Source: JBFLVQ01 sp040758525
Lineage (GTDB): Bacteria > Acidobacteriota > Blastocatellia > Chloracidobacteriales > JADJPF01
Direction: 5' to 3'
DNA: 32,770 nt
Assembly (NCBI GenBank): GCA_040758525.1
Contig: JBFLVQ010000027.1
Location: 1-32,770, forward strand
Shown in pieces: positions 8,579-16,281 of this stretch. A model generated the notes under the pieces. That model was not told where the DNA came from, made no database searches, and worked only from the letters and a program-made list of their open reading frames with translations. The position numbers were made by a program, and so were the translations under genes. Within the stretch, counting starts at the first letter, position 1. Each line of letters starts with the position of its first letter.

Positions 8579-8594
8579 AGGAAGTAGGTATTTA

Positions 8595-9227
8595 ATGAGA
8601 TATCCTATTAATCTTTCTAGTAAACCATTTCATAATCGTAAGCTATTTTGGTTCAGTTTCCTGGTTGTGATTGCGATAGCCGGATTTTGGGCCACCTTGA
8701 CGATTAAAGAACTTAGCAAAAATAGGCAAGAGATAGGTCTTTTGGAGACCAAGATCGCTACTCAGAAGCAGAAGTTCAAAGGGTTGGAGGATCAGACGGG
8801 ACAAGGGGCAGTATCGCTTTCTGAGGATCAAGTCCAACAGCTCCAGGCGGCAGCATCCTTAATAAAAAGACGTAGTTTCTCTTGGACCGCTATGTTGGAA
8901 GAGTTTGAACGCGCGCTGCCAGCTAAGATTCGTATTGCCTCAATCACCTTAAAAGATAAAGTGACCAGTAATCGTGAAGGGATTGAGTTGGGTGTTAAGA
9001 TTTTTGCCGGTAGTTCGGAAGAGGTTACTAAGATGATCGCCGAGATGGATAAACGTAATGTCTTCCAGGTACAGCTAAAGAGTCAGAGCGGTTTACAAGA
9101 GGGGGATATCGGTTTTGATCTACAAGTCATTTATAAACCACAACCACAACGACTGCGCCCACCAGCCAAAAAGGATCGCACTGAGCGTAATGATGAGTTT
9201 GCCAAAACAGAGGAGGAGGAGGATTAA
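8595..9227 (+). CDS. pilN: PilN-like type IV pilus/type II secretion inner-membrane protein
   Basis: PilN is a bitopic inner-membrane protein. Its N-terminal cytoplasmic tail binds PilM and its periplasmic part pairs with PilO. This 210-residue protein begins with the typical tail (RYPINLSSKPFHNRK, compare the INLLP-type motif). One membrane helix (about 17-36) and a coiled coil (about 40-70) come next, then a ferredoxin-like periplasmic region (SFSWTAMLEEFERALPAKIRIASI) and a charged, acidic C-terminus. AGG lies 8 bases before the ATG. It is the first of four tightly packed genes, with the PilO-like gene 3 bases downstream. No PilM precedes it, as would be usual, so PilM may be elsewhere or replaced. 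Confidence 0.85.
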   Translation: MRYPINLSSKPFHNRKLFWFSFLVVIAIAGFWATLTIKELSKNRQEIGLLETKIATQKQKFKGLEDQTGQGAVSLSEDQVQQLQAAASLIKRRSFSWTAMLEEFERALPAKIRIASITLKDKVTSNREGIELGVKIFAGSSEEVTKMIAEMDKRNVFQVQLKSQSGLQEGDIGFDLQVIYKPQPQRLRPPAKKDRTERNDEFAKTEEEED

Positions 9228-9230
9228 CCG

Positions 9231-9953
9231 ATGAATTTGCAATTAAAATGGAAAGAGTTTATCTCCTTCTTACGACGCTATGCCGACTTTTTGCGTATGG
9301 TAGAATTGGTGGCGCTCGCTATCGCACTATTATCGATCTTTGTCGTTGGTTATCTTTCTCTATATATGCTGCAAGAACATAATAGCCATCGTGAGCAGCT
9401 CTCTAAGGAGAGTAAAGATCTAAGTGCAGAGCTCGATCAACTGCGTAACCAGCGCGAAAATGTCGTAAAGGTAGGTCTAAACACGCGTACTGCCTTATCT
9501 AATCTGGAGCAGTTCAATAATCGTTTTCTTAAGGACGCTGTGCAGGGTCGTCTGATTATGATTAATGAACTCAATAAGCTCATTAAGAAAAATAATCTGG
9601 CTTTACAGGGTGGCCTCACCTTTGACTACTTTTATAGTGGAGATACAGAGAAGGGTAAGGGACGCAGACGCCGTACCGAAGGGCAACAAGAAGAGGTTTA
9701 TCCTGGTGTACGTACCTCCTTTGGTGTAAATGGCACTTACAACAATTTCCGCCAGTTTCTACATGATCTAGAGACCAACGACCTATTTATTGTGATCCAA
9801 GGATTGGATTTTCAGACTGCGCAGGCTCAAGAAGGGAATGTACGTGGTTCCCAAATGATAAACCGTGCTGCGCCGGCAAATAGCGATAGTGTTTCGGTGC
9901 AGTTGGATATTAAAATCTATTTCCGCAATCAGAATCATGGTACGAATCAGTAG
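9231..9953 (+). CDS. pilO: PilO-like inner-membrane pilus alignment protein
   Basis: PilO forms the periplasmic heterodimer with PilN that links the pilus motor platform to the outer-membrane secretin through PilP. The 240-residue protein has a short cytoplasmic tail, one membrane helix (about 24-47), a long coiled coil (about 48-90, with SKESKDLSAELDQL), then a globular domain (VRTSFGVNGTYNNFRQFLHDLE and FIVIQGLDFQ) typical of PilO. A basic stretch (KGKGRRRR near 141) interrupts the globular part. GGAGGAGGAGG, which also encodes the acidic tail of PilN, serves as a strong ribosome binding site. The next gene starts inside the last 17 bases, so the three are probably translationally coupled. 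Confidence 0.85.
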   Translation: MNLQLKWKEFISFLRRYADFLRMVELVALAIALLSIFVVGYLSLYMLQEHNSHREQLSKESKDLSAELDQLRNQRENVVKVGLNTRTALSNLEQFNNRFLKDAVQGRLIMINELNKLIKKNNLALQGGLTFDYFYSGDTEKGKGRRRRTEGQQEEVYPGVRTSFGVNGTYNNFRQFLHDLETNDLFIVIQGLDFQTAQAQEGNVRGSQMINRAAPANSDSVSVQLDIKIYFRNQNHGTNQ

Positions 9954-10929
9954 TAAGATAAAATTGTTGCTAAGTATCGGTGTAGTGTTGGCATTGTTGC
10001 TTACTTATCAGGCAACACGCCCAGATGCGCATAATACTAATGAGCAACAGACATCAATTGATACATCTGTAGCCAACGTGCAGGATCAGCCATTGGCAAA
10101 TAGTAACCTTGACATAGCGGTACGTACATTGGCAGAGTTTCAGGCCGATCAGATTACTAATGATAAGCCAGCAGTATCTCAAATCACTCGTAATCTCTTT
10201 AGTAATACTACGTCTGCTGTGGCAGCACCATTACCAACAGCAATATCACCGCCTGCACCCCCTATACAACTGCTTACTTGTGAACCAAGCAGGATTTTCG
10301 TGCAAGTGCATCCATTTGATCTAATAGTTCGTGGTGTCAAATTCAAGTCTGGCTGGAAAATTTATATTAATGGTAGCGCTGAGAAGATTGCTACGACATT
10401 TGTTAGTTCAGAGCAATTGCAAGCTCGCTTGCCAGCAGTATTATTATCTCAAGCACAATCTCTACGTATAGAGGTAAAGGCTCCTGGCAATGAATCTAAA
10501 CTCTTCTCAAACCCATTGACGGTAGTAGTAGCGCCGCCACCACTGCCAGCATTCAGTTTTATTGGGCAGATCTCTGAGGAGGGTGGTGATAACCCTCGTA
10601 TTGTTCTTTCGGAGAAGCGAGATCGGCTCATAGTTGTAGTGGGTGATGTAGTACAGGAACGTTGGCGTATTCTAGATCTTGTAGGAGATTATTTGGAGTT
10701 GGAGGATGTCGAACTAGGTGTACGACATCGATTAAAGAAAGGGGATGCTCCATTGGCCGCTCAATCTAACTCGCTTAATGTAGCGACAGAAGCGACAAAG
10801 CAGATCCCAACAGTATCAGAGAAAGAGACACAGCCTATGCCACCGCTCTTCAACAGGCCAGCTCAGCCAATGACCTATCAGGAACTATTAAAGCGGCGTG
10901 CGGAAGCTGCCCGGCAGAGGCATAAGTAA
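9937..10929 (+). CDS. PilP/GspC-like protein with inserted IPT/TIG domain
   Basis: The 330-residue protein has one N-terminal membrane helix (about 7-24) and a low-complexity linker. An IPT/TIG immunoglobulin-like domain follows at about 114-202 (CEPSRIFVQVHPFDLIVRG, NGSAEKIATTFVSSEQLQA). A small beta domain at about 205-275 (FIGQISEEGGDNPRIVLSE, VVVGDVVQERWRI) resembles the PilP or GspC homology region that contacts the secretin. The tail is Pro/Gln-rich. Ordinary PilP is a roughly 175-residue lipoprotein without an IPT domain and no lipobox is seen here, so the assignment rests on position after pilN-pilO and on the C-terminal domain. I start at ATG 9937, overlapping the pilO end. A longer in-frame start at 9865 would disrupt the membrane-anchor layout. 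Confidence 0.75.
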   Translation: MVRISSKIKLLLSIGVVLALLLTYQATRPDAHNTNEQQTSIDTSVANVQDQPLANSNLDIAVRTLAEFQADQITNDKPAVSQITRNLFSNTTSAVAAPLPTAISPPAPPIQLLTCEPSRIFVQVHPFDLIVRGVKFKSGWKIYINGSAEKIATTFVSSEQLQARLPAVLLSQAQSLRIEVKAPGNESKLFSNPLTVVVAPPPLPAFSFIGQISEEGGDNPRIVLSEKRDRLIVVVGDVVQERWRILDLVGDYLELEDVELGVRHRLKKGDAPLAAQSNSLNVATEATKQIPTVSEKETQPMPPLFNRPAQPMTYQELLKRRAEAARQRHK

Positions 10930-10932
10930 AAT

Positions 10933-11859
10933 ATGAAAAGAGTTGTGGCAAAACTTATAGCAAATTCTCAAGAAGGCTACTCGCTGCTTGCACTGATTAT
11001 GATTATTGCGGTGCTGTCCATTCTGCTAGTCAGTTCATTAGATACTTTCCATGCGGATACAGTGCGTGAAAAGGAGGTAGAATTTATCTTTCGTGGTGAG
11101 GAGATTGCTAAAGCCATTGCGCGCTACAATAACGGTGGTCGAGTCTCACCATTACGCCTAGGTGCAGTATTTCCCACCAAACTTGAGGATCTCGCTAAGC
11201 AGTCGAATATCAATGGTCAGAAATTTGTTTTTATGCGTAAATTTGCCCTTACGGATCCAATTGCCAACAATAAATGGCGACCAGTACGTGCTGGTGATCC
11301 TTTAATTGCTGAATACCTACAAGCTTGGGCTGCTTATTATGGTCAACCTGTTCCCCCTGACTATGCACAATTGGCTGGTAGTGGCAATGTAAATATAGAT
11401 GGTATTAATGGGGATGATGATGACGACGATGATGACGATGGTGACGATGATGATGACGATGATGATGATGACGATGATGACGATGATGATGACGATGATG
11501 ATAGCAGTGCCAATATCAAACCTGGTCAAGGTACACAGGTGTTTCAGTATGATAATCAAGGCAATGTTGTCAACGAGAACAGTAATAATAGTGGTTTAGG
11601 TGGCAATGCTAGTGTAAGCGTCTTCAATTCGCTGGATGAGGATCAGCGCCCTATTGTTGGAGTCGTGAGCCGCAGTAAAGGGAAAGCTTATCGCCGACTG
11701 CTTGGCAAGGATGTCTCCTACGACAAATGGCTTTTTATTTATCTGCCTGTCCAGCAGCAGAATATCTTCAATTCAGGTGGGCCGTTTCAGCCCCAACAGC
11801 CCCAACAACGACCTGTCAATCCAGTTGGCGGTATTGGTCCGGGCACCCCACGCAACTGA
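10933..11859 (+). CDS. Atypical pseudopilin-like protein with polyaspartate tract
   Basis: The 308-residue protein starts like a type IV prepilin: a short basic leader ending in Gly15, then YSLLALIMIIAVLSILLVSS as the hydrophobic helix. The usual Glu at mature position 5 is replaced by Ala, as seen in some minor pseudopilins. The helix continues into a charged amphipathic stretch (TVREKEVEFIFRGEEIAKAI) characteristic of pseudopilins. Residues 161-190 are nine Asp, one Gly and twenty Asp. The C-terminal part is Asn/Gly-rich and ends Pro/Gln-rich. The Asp run uses a mix of GAT and GAC codons. It starts 3 bases after the PilP-like gene, so it belongs to the same operon. A calcium- or surface-binding minor pilin is a reasonable guess, but the function is unknown. 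Confidence 0.75.
   Translation: MKRVVAKLIANSQEGYSLLALIMIIAVLSILLVSSLDTFHADTVREKEVEFIFRGEEIAKAIARYNNGGRVSPLRLGAVFPTKLEDLAKQSNINGQKFVFMRKFALTDPIANNKWRPVRAGDPLIAEYLQAWAAYYGQPVPPDYAQLAGSGNVNIDGINGDDDDDDDDDGDDDDDDDDDDDDDDDDDDDDSSANIKPGQGTQVFQYDNQGNVVNENSNNSGLGGNASVSVFNSLDEDQRPIVGVVSRSKGKAYRRLLGKDVSYDKWLFIYLPVQQQNIFNSGGPFQPQQPQQRPVNPVGGIGPGTPRN
11413..11502 (+). repeat. GAY trinucleotide tract encoding 29 Asp and 1 Gly
   Basis: Ninety bases consist of GAT and GAC codons broken once by GGT at 11440-11442. The mixture of synonymous codons shows that the run is kept at the protein level rather than being a fresh slippage product, although it would still be prone to in-frame length change. Confidence 0.9.
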
Positions 11860-12003
11860 ATATCTTCTCTCTTAAGTCTATAATTGAATTAAGCATGTAG
11901 GCAGGTTATTACTCTCCCTAAGAGCACTCAAGCTAACCGGTAAAGGCTTGAAAAAACTGTTTTCCCGATCTCCCTAATCGTTGCTATATTACAGTATGAA
12001 TTA

Positions 12004-12012
12004 TGCTAGAAT
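12004..12012 (+). promoter_or_regulatory. Putative extended -10 promoter for PEGA kinase
   Basis: TGC directly followed by TAGAAT (12007-12012) is an extended -10 element. A TTGCTA lies 20 bases upstream, too far to be a normal -35. The leader to the kinase ATG at 12108 would be about 90 bases. The 248-base gap before the kinase holds no other feature I can support. Confidence 0.45.
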
Positions 12013-12107
12013 TGGGCAATGCACGGCGGCCATTAGTAGACGTGCGAGCAGAAAAGTTAAACAGCACTTTAAATTGATGAAAACAATCGATTCGGAGATT
12101 CGCTCTA

Positions 12108-13931
12108 ATGAGAGAGTGTACCTACTGTAGTCGCTGTTATGAAGATAGCTTTAAGTGCTGTCCACATGATGGCCAGGCACTGGTTGATACATTGCCTGGG
12201 GCATGCCTGCTCGATTCCAAATATCAGTTGGAGATTTGTCTAGGTCGTGGTGGTATGGGAGCTGTATATCGCGCCAATCACATACATCTACGCCGCGCTT
12301 TCGCAATAAAGACGATCTTGCCGGAATTTGCCTTTCGTGATCCCAAGGCAGCCGATCGGTTTCTTCAAGAAGCACGTACTGCTGCTGCTATTCAACATCC
12401 TAATATTGTCACAATCACTGATTTTGGTACTACCAACTTTGGGCTCTTCTATTATGTGATGGAGTGTATTGAAGGCACAACCTTGCGTGATGAACTACAA
12501 AAGAATGGTGCCATGAGCCCAGAACGTGTCTACCGAATCTTCAAACAGGTATTGGCAGGAGTTGCTGCTGCGCATCGCTTGCATATGGTGCATCGCGACC
12601 TGAAACCTTCCAATATTATGTTAACAAAACTTAGTAGTACGAATATCGATGACTTCAAGCTAATTATTCCATTGCATGATGAGCCGGAAGAGAAAGAGCG
12701 TAGCGAAGTCAATGAACTCGCTAAGGTGGTAGACTTTGGGCTTGCCAAATTTATTGATGACAGTAATGTACGTCGTGTTGAATCTAGCGATGAGACTCTG
12801 GTTGGCTCGCCAATCTACATGTCGCCAGAGCAATGTGAAGGTAACAATATTGATGAACGATCTGATATCTATAGTTTGGGCGTGATTCTCTATCATATGT
12901 TAACTGGCGAGGTGCCATTTAAGGGTGACTCACTTTCCACACTGCTTGCTGGACATCTGCTTAAAGAGCCCCCTTCATTACGTAGCATACGGCCTGATAT
13001 TCCCGAGAAGCTTGAGCGTGTAGTGCTTAAGGCACTGGCGAAAAAGCCCCTACAGCGACAGCAGAGCGTGGCGGAGCTAGCCGAAGAGTTTGAAGCGGCC
13101 ATGGCTGTCTATTTTGCTCCTGAATTTAAGACCGTGACATTAAGTGTACAGACTATCCCACCAGCTTGTGAAATCTATATTGATGATGTCTACCGTGGCC
13201 GCACCAACGTAGAAGGACGGCTAGTAGTAAAGGGGTTACCGGCTGGTAGTCATAGTGCACGAATTATTCTTACTGGCTACCTAGAATTTACTAAGACCTT
13301 TACAGCCCCTATAGGTGAGTATTCGCTTCAGGCACAACTACAGCGTAAAGAAGATCTAGCTCTTGCTGCTAACCTTACCAGGCGTACTGCGGATACTTTT
13401 CCCACCCCTGAGCGGCGCGCTAGCGGTTCCTTTGAGCGTACCTTAAGCAACGATCGTGAGACTCCCACAGGCGATCTAAATTACCGGGTATTACCACCAG
13501 CAAAATTTTCTATAGTAGATCTACTGTTGGCCTGTGGCGCCGTCATCTTTATTATCTTGGCTCATATCAGTGCACCTATCATTGATCCTTTCTCAGTACA
13601 GTTTAGCAAAGCCTCAGGATTGCCAATCGAATCACTGGTAGCGATTCTTAGTCTGCTTTCGATTATTGGTTTCACCAGTTCGATTATTATGGCTGACCAG
13701 TCGCCTGCCTACCGCAATAGTACGCTACTCAGTAATCTCTTCAACGTTTCTAGTACAGTGTTGCTAATCACCATAATTCTCCCGCTAGTACTGGCTTTTC
13801 CCTTGATGTTTGTGAATCTCTTTGAGCCACCGCCGAAATTCTGGTTTGTCGCCCGCTTATTGGTACTCTTCTGTTGTTTTGCACTACAGCATAGAGTACG
13901 TATACGGCGTCGTGTGCCTTTTCTACCCTAA
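12108..13931 (+). CDS. Zinc-ribbon Ser/Thr protein kinase with PEGA domain and C-terminal membrane region
   Basis: The 607-residue Hanks-type kinase begins with C4, C7, C18, D21-G22, the same Cys cluster as the kinase at the left of the window. The kinase domain spans about 39-325: GRGGMG at 46-51, Lys68, HRDLKPSN at 162-169, DFG at 209-211 and MSPEQ. The distance from catalytic Asn169 to Asp209 is 40 residues against 16 in the other kinase, so about 24 residues are inserted before DFG, including a charged DEPEEKERSE segment. A PEGA domain (about 345-412, EIYIDDVYRG) is followed by a Thr/Arg-rich linker and three or four hydrophobic segments (about 470-600). With the kinase and PEGA both before the membrane segments, PEGA here may be cytoplasmic. 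The ATG at 12108 is preceded by GGAGA 11 bases upstream. Likely partners are the regulators downstream. Confidence 0.9.
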   Translation: MRECTYCSRCYEDSFKCCPHDGQALVDTLPGACLLDSKYQLEICLGRGGMGAVYRANHIHLRRAFAIKTILPEFAFRDPKAADRFLQEARTAAAIQHPNIVTITDFGTTNFGLFYYVMECIEGTTLRDELQKNGAMSPERVYRIFKQVLAGVAAAHRLHMVHRDLKPSNIMLTKLSSTNIDDFKLIIPLHDEPEEKERSEVNELAKVVDFGLAKFIDDSNVRRVESSDETLVGSPIYMSPEQCEGNNIDERSDIYSLGVILYHMLTGEVPFKGDSLSTLLAGHLLKEPPSLRSIRPDIPEKLERVVLKALAKKPLQRQQSVAELAEEFEAAMAVYFAPEFKTVTLSVQTIPPACEIYIDDVYRGRTNVEGRLVVKGLPAGSHSARIILTGYLEFTKTFTAPIGEYSLQAQLQRKEDLALAANLTRRTADTFPTPERRASGSFERTLSNDRETPTGDLNYRVLPPAKFSIVDLLLACGAVIFIILAHISAPIIDPFSVQFSKASGLPIESLVAILSLLSIIGFTSSIIMADQSPAYRNSTLLSNLFNVSSTVLLITIILPLVLAFPLMFVNLFEPPPKFWFVARLLVLFCCFALQHRVRIRRRVPFLP

Positions 13932-14036
13932 GCGGCTGTTTGCCTTGCCATAGCATAGCTGGTTGGAGATAATGACCTTTGTATTGTTGCTAAAAAGGCC
14001 TTCATGTAGATGGGTTTCGCAAGGGTCTAGTTCTCG

Positions 14037-14065
14037 CTGACAATTTAGCTACTGCTCATTATCTT
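14037..14065 (+). promoter_or_regulatory. Putative sigma-70 promoter before the GAF activator
   Basis: CTGACA (14037-14042) and TATCTT (14060-14065) are spaced by 17 bases and lie about 90 bases before the GTG start of the sigma-54 activator. The match is moderate. The 224-base gap holds nothing else that I recognise. Confidence 0.4.
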
Positions 14066-14155
14066 CCGCGAATTCCCTGTAGATTAAAGTTACACAATAG
14101 ACCTTTAATGGAGTGGCGACATAGAACCAGTTGGGGCAGATGAGGAGAAGAAACG

Positions 14156-16204
14156 GTGATAGTTGAGACGATATCACTTGAGCGGAAACTACAAATGTAT
14201 GAGGCGCGTGAGCGCATATTGCATAGGATCAATCCTGAGATTAACAAATCTATTGATCTAGACAAATTTCTGCAAGCAACCGTCACCGAGTTGGGCAAGA
14301 TGATGGATGTAGACCGTTGCGATGTGATGGTAGTGCGCAAGGACGGGGAACTGAAGATCGACTTTGAGTATCGTGCCGGTGATACTATCCCCTCTTCGGT
14401 AGGACTAGTTATACCTTTAGATTTAGCACGCTTACATCCTGCTATCAAACTGACTAAGCCGATCGCAATTAATGATACAGAAACTTCTAGCCGAGATCCC
14501 GTCTTCCGTCAGCTTGCACAGACTGTGCGTACACGTTCGCTGCTAGTTGTTCCCATTATTCTAGGCGAGGAGATCATGGGTTGGCTGGGCTTCCACCAAT
14601 GTGAGTTTGCTCGCCAGTGGATGACTGAAGAGATCCAATTTGTCGAATCGATTGCACACCATATCGCGGTTGGTTATCAATATACCCGTATCTACAAAGA
14701 GAAAGAGAAAGAGGCTGAGACCAACAAAGTACTGCTTGAGATTGCTAATGATATCAATTCGCAACGTGATCTCTCTACTATTACAATCCATACCATCGAA
14801 CGTTCGCTGGCATTGCTCAAAGCTGACTATGGCTGTTTAGGTATCCTCGATTCTTCGGAAAAGACACTCCATTTTGACACTGTGAGTAATTGTGTTAATG
14901 AGGGTGAAGTGGCTCGTTTAGACACCTTGGCACCGCTTGCGTTGGGCGACTACCCATTTCTGCGCCGTCCTTTTTCTGAAAGGCGCACAGTTGTGTTACT
15001 TAACCCTGACACAGATGATCTATCGCGTTTCTACCTACAACGTATGTTTGTTGGTCAGTGTGGCTTGATCATTCCAGTACTTATTAAGGATCGTGTTTTG
15101 GGGTTGCTGGCTTTACTCTGGTTTGAGCGGCGACGACCCTTTGCCGATTTTGAGATCAAGCTTGCTGAAGGTATTGCTAACCAAATTGCCATTGCTATGG
15201 AGCGCGAGCAACTATCGGCTGAGATTCTGCGCCTCAGGCGCGAACTAAAGGGACAACAGGTTAATGGGATGCTGGTGGGCTGCAGCGAGAAGGTCCGTCA
15301 AGTGATTGAGATGGCTCTCAATGTTGCTGACACTAATACTACGGTACTATTGGAAGGTGAATCAGGTACAGGTAAGGAGCTGATTGCTACACTAATACAA
15401 CAGAGTTCCTCACGCGCTCAGGGCGCTTTTGTAAAAGTCAATTGTGGTGCGATTCCAGAAGGTTTACTAGAGTCGGAACTCTTTGGACATGAACGAGGTG
15501 CCTTTACAGACGCACGTAGTCGTCGTATAGGCCGTTTTGAGGAAGCAAACCTGGGTACACTCTTCCTTGATGAAGTGGCAGAGATGAGTCCAACTGCACA
15601 GGTAAAATTACTGCGAGTATTACAAGACGGCAGCTTTATGCGTGTAGGTGGTAGCGAGAGCCTTAAGGTAGATGTAAGAATAATTGCTGCTACTAATCTC
15701 GATCTAAAAGAAGCAATTGAGACGGGCCGCTTCCGTGCTGACCTATACTATCGTCTTAATGTCTATCCAATTCGATTGCCTGCTCTGCGTGAGCGTCGTG
15801 AAGATATCCCCTTGCTCGCTATGCACTTTCTTGACCTATACAACAAGCGTGCTGGTAAATCGCTATCTGGGGTCTCTGATGCTGCCCTGCAGACCTTGAA
15901 GACCTATACCTGGCCAGGCAATGTGCGTGAATTAGAGAATGCTATTGAGCGCGCTGTTATTGTTGCTAAAGGACGTGTGATCACTGTTGAAGATCTGCCT
16001 GAGACAGTATTGGCTGCCACTGGGCAACATGAACGCCTGACATTCGAGATTGACCTAGGTACTTCTCTGGATGAGGTAGAACGCCGCCTGATTGAACAGA
16101 CGCTCGCCTATACACGAGGCGATAAAACACGTGCCGCAGCGATTCTTGGTATTGGCCGTAAGACACTCTACCGTAAGCTTGAGCATTATGGCCAAGAAAA
16201 ATAG
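14156..16204 (+). CDS. Sigma-54-dependent transcriptional activator with two GAF domains
   Basis: This 682-residue bacterial enhancer-binding protein has GAF domains at about 20-178 and 190-350. A sigma-54 AAA+ domain follows at about 372-605, with Walker A GESGTGKE at 401-408, Walker B TLFLDEVAEM near 468-477 and the WPGNVRELENAIERA segment. A Fis-type helix-turn-helix closes the protein (RAAAILGIGRKTLYRKLEHYG). It lacks a receiver domain, so input is probably a small ligand or a protein contact through GAF. The sigma-54 contact loop reads GAFTDA at 448-453 instead of GAFTGA. The GTG start is well supported by GAGGAGA about 8 bases upstream. It lies between a kinase and a MalT-like NTPase on one strand. 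No clear sigma-54 promoter was found in the window, so its targets are probably elsewhere. Confidence 0.93.
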   Translation: MIVETISLERKLQMYEARERILHRINPEINKSIDLDKFLQATVTELGKMMDVDRCDVMVVRKDGELKIDFEYRAGDTIPSSVGLVIPLDLARLHPAIKLTKPIAINDTETSSRDPVFRQLAQTVRTRSLLVVPIILGEEIMGWLGFHQCEFARQWMTEEIQFVESIAHHIAVGYQYTRIYKEKEKEAETNKVLLEIANDINSQRDLSTITIHTIERSLALLKADYGCLGILDSSEKTLHFDTVSNCVNEGEVARLDTLAPLALGDYPFLRRPFSERRTVVLLNPDTDDLSRFYLQRMFVGQCGLIIPVLIKDRVLGLLALLWFERRRPFADFEIKLAEGIANQIAIAMEREQLSAEILRLRRELKGQQVNGMLVGCSEKVRQVIEMALNVADTNTTVLLEGESGTGKELIATLIQQSSSRAQGAFVKVNCGAIPEGLLESELFGHERGAFTDARSRRIGRFEEANLGTLFLDEVAEMSPTAQVKLLRVLQDGSFMRVGGSESLKVDVRIIAATNLDLKEAIETGRFRADLYYRLNVYPIRLPALRERREDIPLLAMHFLDLYNKRAGKSLSGVSDAALQTLKTYTWPGNVRELENAIERAVIVAKGRVITVEDLPETVLAATGQHERLTFEIDLGTSLDEVERRLIEQTLAYTRGDKTRAAAILGIGRKTLYRKLEHYGQEK

Positions 16205-16281
16205 TTGCTATTGGCTGCGCCTATAAATCATATTGGCTTGAGTGTTGGCTAAAGAAGAGCTTTGAGCTACACTCTGCAGGT

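Noticed and set aside
11317..11559. Minus-strand frame rich in Ile and Val over the Asp tract
   Set aside because: It is only the complement of the GAT/GAC repeat, which reads as ATC and GTC codons. There is no ribosome binding site or independent support.
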